In this document: piece after piece, positions 25,195-34,017 of the stretch
Layout of the letters: every line of letters begins with the position of its first letter
Numbering within the stretch: position 1 is the stretch's first letter
Assembly: GCF_003347515.1 (NCBI RefSeq)
Contig: NZ_QEII01000313.1
Location: forward strand, 1 to 64,000
Origin: Rhodoferax ferrireducens
GTDB lineage: Bacteria; Pseudomonadota; Gammaproteobacteria; Burkholderiales; Burkholderiaceae_C
Length of the DNA: 64,000 bases
Direction: 5' to 3'
Position numbers and translations under genes: made by a program
Notes under the pieces: model-generated
What the model was told of the DNA's origin: nothing
Seen by the model: the letters and a program-made list of their open reading frames with translations, nothing else
Databases searched by the model: none

Positions 25195-26895
25195 ATGGAT
25201 AGCGCAATGAACATAGAAGAAACCACGGCGCCTGAAGCCGGCGTGCCGGATCTCATGCAACTGGGCCAGCGCCTGGTCGCGCAAGGCAAGCTGACGCCGG
25301 TTCAGCTCGACTACGCGATGCAGAAGCAACAGATCGAAGGGGGCCGGCTCGGGCTCTTGCTGGTCCAGCACGGCTTGCTGACCGAGCGCGATCTGGCGCA
25401 CAACCTCGCCAGTCAGCGGGGCATCCCCTTTGTGGAAACCGATGCGACGCCAACACCCGATCCGCAGTTGCTGGCGCTGTTCAACCGCGAGCTGTGCCTG
25501 ACGCGCGGCTTCATGCCGCTGGTGCGCCAGGGCGACTTCGTTCACATCCTGCTGGGCGACGGCAATCCCGACGATTTGCGGGAACTGGTGCAGCGTCGCT
25601 GTGGCTGCAGCCCGAAGTTTTTCCAGTCCGAGTTCCGGCATGTATTGCAGCTGGTGCGCCAGACCTATTACTTTGCGCAGAATCCGGCCGAGTCGCTGAT
25701 CAAGCGGGAGATCTCACTGTTGTCGGACGATGTGGACCACTCGCGCAGTCCGGAAAAGCTGCTGGAGTATGTGCTGCACCTGGCGGTGCGCGAGCGCGCG
25801 ACTGACGTGCACTTGGCGCCCTCTGCCAGCAGTTATCACCTGCTGTTTCGCATAGACGGCGTGCTGCGCCCGATGTTCGCGCTGCCGATGTCCCTGTCAC
25901 GCCTGGTGGTGTACGTCAAGCTGGGCGCGACGATGGATATCTCGGAGCAGCGACGGCCGCAGGATGGCAGTTTTCAAACCACGGTTCTGGACGCGCCCTT
26001 CACCGTGCGGGTCTCCACCCTCGTCACCGAGTACGGCGAGCGCATGGTGTTGCGCCTGCTGCCGGAGAGTTCGGACCTGTCGCGCCTGGAGCAGCTCGGC
26101 TTTCGCGCCGACCACATTGCGCTGCTGCAGCGTGTCTTTGCCAAGCCGTCCGGCATGGTGTTGCTCACCGGGCCCACCGGCTCGGGCAAAAGCACTACGC
26201 TGCACGCGGCCTTGCGCCTGCAGGCCCTGATCGAGCGCAATGTGCTGACGGTGGAAGACCCGATCGAATACCGCCTGTCCACCATTGGCCAGACCCAGGT
26301 CAACCGGCGCGCCGGCTATGAGTTCAGTACCGCGCTGAGGCACTTTTTGCGACACGATCCGGATGTGATTCTGGTAGGCGAAATCCGCGATGCCGAGACG
26401 GCGCAAGCCACGGTGACGGCATCGGCCACCGGCCATCTGGTGCTCTCGACCCTGCACGTCGCCAGTGTGTTTGGCGTGATGAGCCGGCTGGTGCCACTGG
26501 GGCTGGGTCCGCAGACCATCGCGGAGAATCTTGTCGCCGTGGTGAATCAGCGCCTGGTCCGGCGCAATTGCCCGTTCTGCAGCGTGCCCGAGCAGCCCAC
26601 ACAGGTTCAACAAGACTGGCTCGGCCGATTCAACAGTGGCAGCGTCATGCACGGTTGCGGCTGTGAGCGCTGTGCCCATACGGGTTTTCTGGGGCGCCTG
26701 CCCTTGTACGAAATTCTGAACGTGGACGAGCCCATGGCCAATGCCATCTCGGAAGGCCTCGGCCGCACGGCCTTGCGGCGCATTGCGGTCGAGGCCGGAT
26801 TCGAGCCCATGCTGGACATGGCGAAGTGGCGCATCGCGCAAGGTCAGACCACCTTTGAGGAAGTCTGGCGCGTGATCGGCGAAAGCCCCGAGTAG
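25195..26895 (+). CDS. mshE: Pilus extension ATPase, GspE/PilB/MshE type
   Basis: This 566-residue hexameric ATPase powers pilus extension. It has a MshEN/GspE N-terminal domain (about 15-150; LGQRLVAQGKLTPVQLDYAM, a type that can bind c-di-GMP in MshE), Walker A GPTGSGKS about 325-332, an Asp box, Walker B (ILVGEIRDAET), His box and a tetracysteine zinc motif (CPFC...CGCERC). A later in-frame ATG at 25207 is possible. The c-di-GMP link is interesting because a diguanylate cyclase and an HD-GYP protein are in the same window. It follows the MshM-like gene by 17 bp. Confidence 0.9.
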   Translation: MDSAMNIEETTAPEAGVPDLMQLGQRLVAQGKLTPVQLDYAMQKQQIEGGRLGLLLVQHGLLTERDLAHNLASQRGIPFVETDATPTPDPQLLALFNRELCLTRGFMPLVRQGDFVHILLGDGNPDDLRELVQRRCGCSPKFFQSEFRHVLQLVRQTYYFAQNPAESLIKREISLLSDDVDHSRSPEKLLEYVLHLAVRERATDVHLAPSASSYHLLFRIDGVLRPMFALPMSLSRLVVYVKLGATMDISEQRRPQDGSFQTTVLDAPFTVRVSTLVTEYGERMVLRLLPESSDLSRLEQLGFRADHIALLQRVFAKPSGMVLLTGPTGSGKSTTLHAALRLQALIERNVLTVEDPIEYRLSTIGQTQVNRRAGYEFSTALRHFLRHDPDVILVGEIRDAETAQATVTASATGHLVLSTLHVASVFGVMSRLVPLGLGPQTIAENLVAVVNQRLVRRNCPFCSVPEQPTQVQQDWLGRFNSGSVMHGCGCERCAHTGFLGRLPLYEILNVDEPMANAISEGLGRTALRRIAVEAGFEPMLDMAKWRIAQGQTTFEEVWRVIGESPE

Positions 26896-26902
26896 ACCCG
26901 CC

Positions 26903-28156
26903 ATGAATACCTACGCCTACCGACTGTTGCTGGCCAACGGACGCACCCGTTCCGGCATGCTGCGCCTGATGGTGGAGCGCGACCTCTCCGCCCGGCTCTG
27001 GCTGGAGCGACATTTCGATGCCGTGGTGCTAAGCCTTTACCGCTTGCCGAACTGGCTGGCGGTCGTATTGGGCGCCAGCGGCAGCGTGACCGGGCAGACG
27101 CTGCCGCCCACCGAATTGAGTGGCCTGCTGCGCGACCTGGCGGTCATGACCCGGGCGGGTGTGCCCATCCTGGAGGGCCTCAAGGCCATGGCGGCCGAAA
27201 CCGACAGTTCGCAACGGCGTATCGCGGCCACCGCCCGCCTGCTGATCTCGGCGCTCGACGCCGGGGCCTCGATCAGTGAGGCCTTTAATCGTTATCCGAA
27301 TATTTTTCCAGAGTCGGTGCGTAACCTGATGGCCATCGGTGAAGAGTCGGGCACCATCGACCGCATGCTGCTGGAGGCGGCCGAACACATTGAACGCATG
27401 ACGACACTCGGGCGCAATATGCGTCAGGCTCTGATTTATCCGGCGTTTGTGTTCGCGACCATTCTGGGCGCCGCCCTGTTCTGGATCTATTACGTGATCC
27501 CGAATCTGGCGCAATTGTTTTCGCAGATGCAGGTCAAGCTGCCGGCGATCACGCGTGGCGTGATGCAGTTGTCCAAGTGGCTGGAGGGCAACGCCCTGCC
27601 ATCGTTCATGCTGATGGCCGTGCTCGTGCTGGGCATCTGGCTGCTGCTGAAGTTCAACAAGAAAACGCGCAGGCTGCTGTCCAGCCTGGCCCATCGATTG
27701 CCCATCGCCCGCGTGCTGGTCACAGCGTCCGGCATGGCTTTCATCACCGAGCATCTGGCGATCATGATTGCCGCCGGTGTCGACATCATGCGCAGCCTGG
27801 GCGTGCTGGAGCGCGCCCTGTCCGACGAGTACTACCGGGAGCGCATCAACAAGGTGCGGGTGGCGGTGGACCGCGGCGAGTTGCTGGGCGCAGCGATGCA
27901 ACAGGTGGGCGGATTTCCGCCGATGGCCTTGCGCATGATTGCGGTGGGCGAGGAGACCGGCTCACTCGATACCCAGCTCAAACACCTGGCGCAGGAGTAC
28001 CGCCAGCGCCTGGCGCAGTTGATCGGGACCTTGTCCGAAATCATCAAGCCGGTGGTCATCCTGGTGGCCGGCACCTTCTTCCTGCTGCTGGTGGTGGCCT
28101 TGCTCTTGCCGATTTACGATCTGGTGCGCCAGGCGTCACTTGCGCCCATGCACTGA
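26903..28156 (+). CDS. mshG: Inner-membrane platform protein, GspF/PilC/MshG type
   Basis: This 417-residue polytopic protein has two T2SSF domains (about 65-190 and 270-390) and three membrane helices (about 170-190, 215-240, 375-400). Family signatures LLRDLAVMTRAGVPILEGL and, in the second repeat, HLAIMIAAGVDIMRSLGVL are visible. It is the membrane partner of the extension ATPase encoded 7 bp upstream. It marks the end of the assembly genes; large pseudopilin genes follow at once. Confidence 0.9.
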   Translation: MNTYAYRLLLANGRTRSGMLRLMVERDLSARLWLERHFDAVVLSLYRLPNWLAVVLGASGSVTGQTLPPTELSGLLRDLAVMTRAGVPILEGLKAMAAETDSSQRRIAATARLLISALDAGASISEAFNRYPNIFPESVRNLMAIGEESGTIDRMLLEAAEHIERMTTLGRNMRQALIYPAFVFATILGAALFWIYYVIPNLAQLFSQMQVKLPAITRGVMQLSKWLEGNALPSFMLMAVLVLGIWLLLKFNKKTRRLLSSLAHRLPIARVLVTASGMAFITEHLAIMIAAGVDIMRSLGVLERALSDEYYRERINKVRVAVDRGELLGAAMQQVGGFPPMALRMIAVGEETGSLDTQLKHLAQEYRQRLAQLIGTLSEIIKPVVILVAGTFFLLLVVALLLPIYDLVRQASLAPMH

Positions 28157-28160
28157 TCAG

Positions 28161-30254
28161 ATGAGCATGTTGAGCCACCGATTCACCGGGCGCAGAGGGG
28201 CCGGAAAAAGCAGAGGCCGATCGCAACGCGGCTTCTCGCTGTGGGAGCTGGCGGTGCTGGTGGGTCTGCTAGGGCTCGGCATGGCCGCTGGATTCGTTTT
28301 CCTGAAAGCCCAGGAGATCAGCCAGCGGGAAACCGAGCGCACCGCGCTGCTGGCCGCGGCCGATCGGGCAGTGGTGAACTTTGCCGCCATCAACGGCTAT
28401 TTGCCGTGTCCCGATACCACCGGGAGTGGCATTCAAAACTGCGCCGTGGGGGTGCACCAGGGCTGGTTGCCCGTCGCCACGCTGGGCCTGGATGCGAGCG
28501 CCCCGGCGCGCGGCGTGACGCGCCTGCGCTACATCGCCTACCGCGGGGCCGGTGCCGACCTGACGACAGGGGTTGACCGATTCAATCCCGCCCGCTGGGA
28601 CTTTTACGCCAGCCCGTCAGCGGGCACCCATTTTGGCGCGTACGATCCGGCGCAGATCAGCGTCGTGGATTTGTGCCGGGGCTTGATCCTGGCCAGCGGC
28701 GACCCCGCCAATACCACGACGGCCCATATTCCCGGCGCTGGCGCCGCCGTGGTCAACGTGGCCTATGCACTGGCCGACGGCGGCAGCGACCTCGACGGTG
28801 ATGGCAATGTGTTTGACCTCCCCGTGAATACCCTGGCCGCGCCCGGGCTGGACCTGCCTACGCGTCCGGCCGACGCCAATTACGACGATCGTGTGGTGGC
28901 GCATGGTTTCTCGGACCTGTCGAATCTGCTCAACTGCGCCACGGCGACCCGCAGCCTGGACGCCATGGGGCAAGCTGTCGAGGTGAACAACGAGGTGAGA
29001 AGCCAGGCCGAATCGGCCCGATTGGTGGCCATCGTCATGAGCGTCGTCAACGGCGTGAAGGCCTTGATTCAAACCATCAAGCTGATCGCCTCGGGTGTCG
29101 CCCTGGCCACCGCCATTTCGACCTTGGTGGCGGCTGCCTCCGCCCTGGCGGGCGCCATTGGCACCTGCTTTGTCCTGGTCGGCTGTGCCTTGATTCCGGG
29201 GTATGCGGCAGCTGTGGCCTCAGCCGCCACCGCCGTGGTGTTGGCGACCACCACGGTGGCCTTGAACGCCGCCGCCGTGGCCTATCACGTCACGGCCACG
29301 GTGCAGACAGCCCTGGTGGCGCAAAAAGCATCGGCCGCCGTGGACCCCAGCTCGGTCAATCTGGCGGACTTGCTGGTGCAGGTGCAGCAAGCAGCCGCTG
29401 ACGCGGCGGTCACCGCCGCTGCATCCAACATCAAAGCCAACGCAGCCGAGGCACAGGCTGCTACAGCGTTGACCACTTATAACAATGCCGTGACGGATGT
29501 TCGCAATAAATGGCACAGCTACAACGCTGGTTTTTCGTGGCGCGGCGTGGCAGACCCCAGCCCGAAACCGACAGGGTGGGTCCGCCCCGTGGATGTGGAC
29601 CCGGGCGACGCCAAATTGAACGCGGTGATCAACAGCTACAAGACCTACGCTGACGCCAAAGAGGCGGCTATCCGGGCCGACGGGCAATACAACAGTGACG
29701 TCAAAAACTACAACTATGTTGTCGCCCAAAACGTCGCGGCCAAGGCTGATGCAGAAGCCAATCCGACGGACCAGACCAAGCAACAGTTTTATGCCCTGAC
29801 CCTGACGCCGGAGGCGCAGTCCTACTTGGCCAATCTGCTGGCCGTGCGGGACCAGTCCGCGATCAACCGGCAGACCGCGATCAACACCCGAGATACGGCA
29901 AAAACCGCCTACGACGCGGCCAAGGCTGCGCTGCTGATCGCTTACCCCGAATACGTTAATGATGGATTTTTTGATGCTTTTGGCACTTGGGTCTACGTCT
30001 TTTACGGTGTGAACTTGATTGACACCATGACGACTGCCTACGACACGTATTTATCGAAAAACCTCATCGCCAAGGAAGAGCGCAAGGTCGCCACGATTGA
30101 CGCCAAGAATGCCACCGATGCAACGAACGCGATAACCGCATTGCAGGCGGCCATTGCCGCCCAGCAGGCCAATGGCACGGCCGGCGCCATCGTCGTGCTG
30201 CAAGGGGGAGAGGCGATTCTGAAGGCAGCCGATTTGCGGGGGGGTGTCAAATGA
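28161..30254 (+). CDS. Very large pseudopilin (group B) with hydrophobic and coiled-coil C-terminal regions
   Basis: This 697-residue prepilin has a basic 24-residue leader ending SQRG, cleavage before FSLWE with Glu at +5, and the pilin helix. GYLPCPDTTGSG is at about 79-90. A Ca-binding-like DGGSDLDGDGNVFD stretch lies near 210. Residues about 286-383 are an Ala/Val/Gly-rich hydrophobic tract with two Cys, unlike any pilin domain, followed by a 300-residue helical, coiled-coil-like region rich in Ala, Asp, Asn and Tyr. Typical minor pilins are under 250 residues. The start could be 28161 or 28167; neither has a strong Shine-Dalgarno. It overlaps the next gene by 4 bp. Confidence 0.8.
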   Translation: MSMLSHRFTGRRGAGKSRGRSQRGFSLWELAVLVGLLGLGMAAGFVFLKAQEISQRETERTALLAAADRAVVNFAAINGYLPCPDTTGSGIQNCAVGVHQGWLPVATLGLDASAPARGVTRLRYIAYRGAGADLTTGVDRFNPARWDFYASPSAGTHFGAYDPAQISVVDLCRGLILASGDPANTTTAHIPGAGAAVVNVAYALADGGSDLDGDGNVFDLPVNTLAAPGLDLPTRPADANYDDRVVAHGFSDLSNLLNCATATRSLDAMGQAVEVNNEVRSQAESARLVAIVMSVVNGVKALIQTIKLIASGVALATAISTLVAAASALAGAIGTCFVLVGCALIPGYAAAVASAATAVVLATTTVALNAAAVAYHVTATVQTALVAQKASAAVDPSSVNLADLLVQVQQAAADAAVTAAASNIKANAAEAQAATALTTYNNAVTDVRNKWHSYNAGFSWRGVADPSPKPTGWVRPVDVDPGDAKLNAVINSYKTYADAKEAAIRADGQYNSDVKNYNYVVAQNVAAKADAEANPTDQTKQQFYALTLTPEAQSYLANLLAVRDQSAINRQTAINTRDTAKTAYDAAKAALLIAYPEYVNDGFFDAFGTWVYVFYGVNLIDTMTTAYDTYLSKNLIAKEERKVATIDAKNATDATNAITALQAAIAAQQANGTAGAIVVLQGGEAILKAADLRGGVK

Positions 30255-31447
30255 AATGGCCATCTCGGCGCGCCGCGATGCGCGGTTTCTCTCTGATCGA
30301 ACTGGCCGTGGTGATGGCGGTGATCGGTGCCCTGGGCATGGTGTTCTGGCAGTTCTTGCCGCGCATCAGGAGCCTGCCCGTGATTGCCCGTCTGACGGCG
30401 CCCACGCTCAGTCGGGCCGAGGACGCCCTCAACGGCTTCATTCTCGCCAACAGCCGTCTGCCCTGTCCCGATACAAGCGGCACGGGCGTGGAGGACTGCA
30501 GCGTCACCGCCGGCGTGGCACTCCCGGTCATCGGCGGGCTGCCGTTCAAGACGCTGGGTCTGAGCTTTCTGTCGGAACGGGTACGTTACGGCGTGTACCG
30601 CGCACCGGCGGTATTGCCTGCCACCGTGACGACTGATGCGGATCTGACAGTCTTGCTGGATCGCCATCAACCGCTGCTGCCGCCCGGTGTCACTTCAACG
30701 GCATCGAACGGCCTTGATTTTTGCGCTGCGTTGCGCAATCTCTCGGCCGCGGCCGCCGCCGTGCCCCCGCCCGTAGCGGTGCTAGGCGCCAACATGGTGT
30801 TGAACGCAGCCCAAACCGTGCCGATTGCCTATGGCCTGGCCGTGGCCGGCGCCATCGATGCCGACGGCGACGGCGCGCGCTTCGACGGCGTGAATGTCGT
30901 GGCCGGAAGATTTGCCGCCAGCGGCACGCCCCACAGCGCCACCTACGACGACCAGAGCGTCACCGTCGGCATCACCGAACTGTTCACCCGCCTGGGCTGC
31001 GCCAGCCGCCTGGCCGAGGCCAACAGCGCAGCGCGCGCCGCCTTTGCCGCCTACGATACCGACCAGTTTGCGACCCGCTACATTGGTTTTCGCAACTTTG
31101 CCATTCGCGTGCGCGACATGAATGTGACCGCGGCCAATGTCGGCATTGCCATTTCGACCGCTGACCTGGCGATCGCCGTGGGCGCCAGTTGGTCCGGTGT
31201 CGCCTTGGTCGCCGAGACCGCGGGTGCGGCCGGTGCGGCCGTCACGGTCCCGGCCGTGGCCGCCGTGGTCGCCGCTACCGCAGGCCTCGCGGCGGCCGTT
31301 GCCAGCAAAGTGCTGGCCGATCAAGCCCTGGTTTTTGCCCACTCCCAGCTACCACCGGCGCAGGCGTTCAAGGTGGCAACGGCTGCCGATTTGTTGGCAG
31401 CGGGCACGCGGGCCACCGCGCTGGACTTGAAGGGCCTGCTGCCATGA
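30251..31447 (+). CDS. Large pseudopilin (group B) with C-terminal hydrophobic tract
   Basis: This 398-residue prepilin has a 12-residue leader (ending AMRG), cleavage before FSLIE, and a hydrophobic helix including two Trp/Phe residues near its end. SRLPCPDTSGTG lies at about 67-78. A DADGDGARFDG segment lies near 198, followed by the shared YDDQSVTV block. Residues about 293-360 are an Ala/Val/Gly-rich hydrophobic tract, parallel to that in the 28161 protein but without the long helical extension. It is coupled to both neighbours by 4-bp overlaps. Confidence 0.8.
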   Translation: MKWPSRRAAMRGFSLIELAVVMAVIGALGMVFWQFLPRIRSLPVIARLTAPTLSRAEDALNGFILANSRLPCPDTSGTGVEDCSVTAGVALPVIGGLPFKTLGLSFLSERVRYGVYRAPAVLPATVTTDADLTVLLDRHQPLLPPGVTSTASNGLDFCAALRNLSAAAAAVPPPVAVLGANMVLNAAQTVPIAYGLAVAGAIDADGDGARFDGVNVVAGRFAASGTPHSATYDDQSVTVGITELFTRLGCASRLAEANSAARAAFAAYDTDQFATRYIGFRNFAIRVRDMNVTAANVGIAISTADLAIAVGASWSGVALVAETAGAAGAAVTVPAVAAVVAATAGLAAAVASKVLADQALVFAHSQLPPAQAFKVATAADLLAAGTRATALDLKGLLP

Positions 31448-32628
31448 AGCGTCATTCTTCCCACGGCTACACGCTGATCGAACTGGCACTGGCCATGGTG
31501 GTGCTGGGCATGGTGATGGTGATGGTGTGGCGTTTTGGCGTGACGGCCAACCAGCGCATGGTCGAGATCGAAGCGCCGCCGGCATTGACTGCGGCTGATC
31601 AGGCCCTGGTAGGTTATGCCGCCGTCCATAGTCGCTTGCCCTGTCCCGACACCACAGGGGATGGCGTGCAGGACTGTGGCGGGAACGCGGTGGGCAATTT
31701 GCCGCTGGTGACACTGGGCCTGATGCGCGCCGATTTGCGCGGTGTGCGCTATGGCGTGTTTCGCGCGGCGCAGGCCGATCCCCGGCTGGATGCCGATCTG
31801 GCTGCCAGTCCGGCCCTCAAGCCGGCCCTGGACCGCTTCGCGCCTTTGATTGCCATGGGCCATCCCGTGGCCGTGCTGTCTCCCTCGCCCTTACTGGGGA
31901 ACATCAATGGCATTGACTTTTGCACCGCACTGCGTTTGGGTGGGGCGCTGGCGGCGAGCAACACCCGGCTGCATGTCCAGGATGCCGCTGGCGCCACCCT
32001 CAAGAATGTGGCTTATGCACTGGCCTTGCCCGGTGCGATGGATGCCGACAACAATGCCAACCTGTTCGACGGCGCCAACGCCAGCGCGACAGGTTTTGCC
32101 AGCCCCGCGCGACCCATTGACACGACTTATGACGATGTGGTGCTGGCGGTGGATTTCAGCCAGATGTTTTCCCGCATGTCCTGCGCCGGGATCTTGGCGG
32201 CGGCATCCCACGCCCATGCGAATACGGCCAGCGCAGCCGCCATTCTTCAGTCCGCTTTTAAGGACTACGACGTCCAGTTGCACCTGGCCGACGAAATGGC
32301 GCAGGCCAAGGTGTCGTCGGCCACAGCCGGTACATTTTCGGCCGCCGCGGGCATCCCCAAGGCCGGCGCCACCATTGCCATTGCCATCGCACAGTCATTA
32401 CTGAGCATGGGCGCCACTTCACCCACCATTGCCATCGCGGCGACGGCGGTGGCGTTCAACGCGGCGGCCACGATCAGTGCGGGCGTGGCGCTGGGCCTGG
32501 CCATCGACGCCAAGGCGATCTCGGCGCAACGCATCGTGGACTTTGCCCCGCTGCTGACAGATGCCGGCGTGCTGTCCACCAGCATTCTCACGCACGCACT
32601 CGCCGCCGACGCTGCTGAGATTTATTAG
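31444..32628 (+). CDS. Large pseudopilin (group B) with C-terminal hydrophobic tract
   Basis: This 394-residue prepilin has an 8-residue leader (MKRHSSHG) and cleavage before YTLIE, a tolerated Tyr at +1. SRLPCPDTTGDG is at about 62-73. A DADNNANLFDG segment (weaker than in its paralogues) and a TTYDDVVLAVDFS block follow. Residues about 289-365 form the third Ala/Ile-rich hydrophobic tract. The three consecutive large proteins share order and motifs but little else, pointing to old tandem duplication. It begins by ATGA overlap with the preceding gene. Confidence 0.8.
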   Translation: MKRHSSHGYTLIELALAMVVLGMVMVMVWRFGVTANQRMVEIEAPPALTAADQALVGYAAVHSRLPCPDTTGDGVQDCGGNAVGNLPLVTLGLMRADLRGVRYGVFRAAQADPRLDADLAASPALKPALDRFAPLIAMGHPVAVLSPSPLLGNINGIDFCTALRLGGALAASNTRLHVQDAAGATLKNVAYALALPGAMDADNNANLFDGANASATGFASPARPIDTTYDDVVLAVDFSQMFSRMSCAGILAAASHAHANTASAAAILQSAFKDYDVQLHLADEMAQAKVSSATAGTFSAAAGIPKAGATIAIAIAQSLLSMGATSPTIAIAATAVAFNAAATISAGVALGLAIDAKAISAQRIVDFAPLLTDAGVLSTSILTHALAADAAEIY

Positions 32629-32642
32629 GAATGAGGAAAACA

Positions 32643-33404
32643 ATGCAAGCAAATCATGCCGCTCGCTCCCCGCGAGCGCGTCCGGCCCCTACGTCCACCA
32701 GACGCCGGGGGCAAGCCGGTTTTTCAATACTGGAGCTGTCTGCTGTGCTGGTGGTCATCGGACTGATCGTCGGCGCCGTGACGATTGGCCGGGACGTGCA
32801 GCGCAATGCCGTGTACCAGCGCATTGCCAGCGACTTTGTGCAGGGCTGGGCCATTGCCTATGACAGCTTTTTCACTGGCACGGGCCGCCCACCCGGTGAC
32901 AGCGCCGTGGCACCGACGGGCATCGTCAACGGGGCGATTGCTGCGCCAAGACCACAGCTATGCGGGGCTGACCTGCTCAACGCAATGCAGGCGGCCGGTG
33001 TGGACTTGCCGACGGGCCGGACCGAGGGCGCCGCCGACCGCTACGTTTACCTGGACAGCAATGGCAACCCGCAAGAACTGACCATATGCTTTTCCAATGA
33101 GGCCTGGAGCGAGCCGGGCGCTGCGGTAGGCACTTTCGTGACGCGACCACGCAATGTGATGGTGCTGAACGGCATGACCCCGGCCCTGGCCACCCTGCTG
33201 GACAACTCTTTCGATTCGCATGTCGATGCCACTTTTGGCCGGTTTCGCGAGCAGGCGCAGGCCAACAATGTCAATGCCAATCATCCCGGCCTGGCTTGGA
33301 GCCGAGATGATCGTTTTGGCTTTGCGGATGCGGTGGTGCCGGTCGCACCCCAGGATGAGGCGCAGGTGGGGGTGGTCAACGCTTTCCTGAAAATGACGCG
33401 CTGA
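32643..33404 (+). CDS. Type IV prepilin-like protein (group A, third copy)
   Basis: This 253-residue prepilin has a 26-residue Arg-rich leader ending RRGQAG, cleavage before FSILE, then LSAVLVVIGLIVGAVTIGRDV. It carries the group A block LPTGRTEGAADRYVYLDSNGNP, an ICF motif, and NVMVLNGMTPALATLLDN, so it is a paralogue of the first two genes in the cluster. I chose ATG 32643 because GAGGA lies 5 nt upstream, whereas ATG 32631 is abutted by AGGA without spacing. It is the last gene of the cluster. No prepilin peptidase gene is present, so processing must rely on one elsewhere. Confidence 0.82.
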   Translation: MQANHAARSPRARPAPTSTRRRGQAGFSILELSAVLVVIGLIVGAVTIGRDVQRNAVYQRIASDFVQGWAIAYDSFFTGTGRPPGDSAVAPTGIVNGAIAAPRPQLCGADLLNAMQAAGVDLPTGRTEGAADRYVYLDSNGNPQELTICFSNEAWSEPGAAVGTFVTRPRNVMVLNGMTPALATLLDNSFDSHVDATFGRFREQAQANNVNANHPGLAWSRDDRFGFADAVVPVAPQDEAQVGVVNAFLKMTR

Positions 33405-33474
33405 GCCAGAGGGCGGCGCCCGTTTGTGCGACCATCTGCCCTGTTGTCATGATTTTGAATGCGCAGGTGTTTGT

Positions 33475-33864
33475 ATGAACAGCAAGTGGTTGATGTCCTT
33501 GCTTCTGGTGGTCAGTTGCGGCCACGCGGGGGCTGAGTGGGTCAAAGTGTCCAGCAACGAGTCGTCGACCTTTTACATGGATACGTCCATATCGAAAAAG
33601 GTGGGCGCCAACGTCATGATCTGGGTGGTGCGTGACCATGCAAGTGTTCAATACGGCGAGTCCGGGCCCTACCTCTCGTCCAAAGATCAGATTGAAGTCG
33701 ACTGCGGCGGGCGGCGAATCCGCAGGATCTATTCATCCGACCATCCGAAACACATGGGCGAGGGAAAGTTCGTGCATTCCGAGCATGGCCCCATGAGCTG
33801 GAACGATGCCTCACGCGGTACCGTCGTCCAACGGATCGTGAATATCGCTTGTGCCCATGGCTGA
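33475..33864 (+). CDS. Small secreted protein, surface-adhesin-E-like
   Basis: This 129-residue protein has a signal peptide (residues 1-20, cleavage near HAGA-EW) and the short beta-rich pattern of surface-adhesin E family proteins (WVKVSSNESSTFYMDTSISKK..., then IWVVRDHA and the Cys-containing VDCGGRRIRRI). The family is named from Haemophilus protein E but is widespread with unknown role in environmental bacteria. AGGTG upstream supports ATG 33475. It lies 70 bp after the pilus cluster in the same direction; membership in that cluster is unproven. Confidence 0.7.
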   Translation: MNSKWLMSLLLVVSCGHAGAEWVKVSSNESSTFYMDTSISKKVGANVMIWVVRDHASVQYGESGPYLSSKDQIEVDCGGRRIRRIYSSDHPKHMGEGKFVHSEHGPMSWNDASRGTVVQRIVNIACAHG

Positions 33865-33898
33865 GCGTCAAGGGTGGCAGACGCACGGCGCCATCCAC

Positions 33899-33937
33899 GA
33901 AAAAGCCCGGCCAGTCGGGGTCCGACCAGCCGGGCTT
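33899..33937 (-). terminator. Intrinsic terminator of htpG
   Basis: On the minus strand a 16-bp stem with two mismatches (arms 33937-33922 and 33918-33903, 3-nt loop) is followed by TTTTT (33904-33900). It lies about 80 bp beyond the htpG stop, past a repeat copy, and may also stop plus-strand transcription from the adhesin-E gene. Confidence 0.75.
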
Positions 33938-33951
33938 GACAGCCCGCATTT

Positions 33952-34010
33952 ACTATTATTTTAATAGCTGCTTACGCAATTAATACGCGGGCTAGAGGCC
34001 GATTTAATCA
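33952..34010 (+). repeat. Dispersed repeat, copy 3
   Basis: ACTAT-N7-ATAGC (33952-33968) is followed by TGCTTACGCA and ACGCGGGCTAGAGGCC. It is the closest relative of copy 2 and lies between the htpG stop and its terminator. Confidence 0.75.
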
Positions 34011-34017
34011 ATAAATA

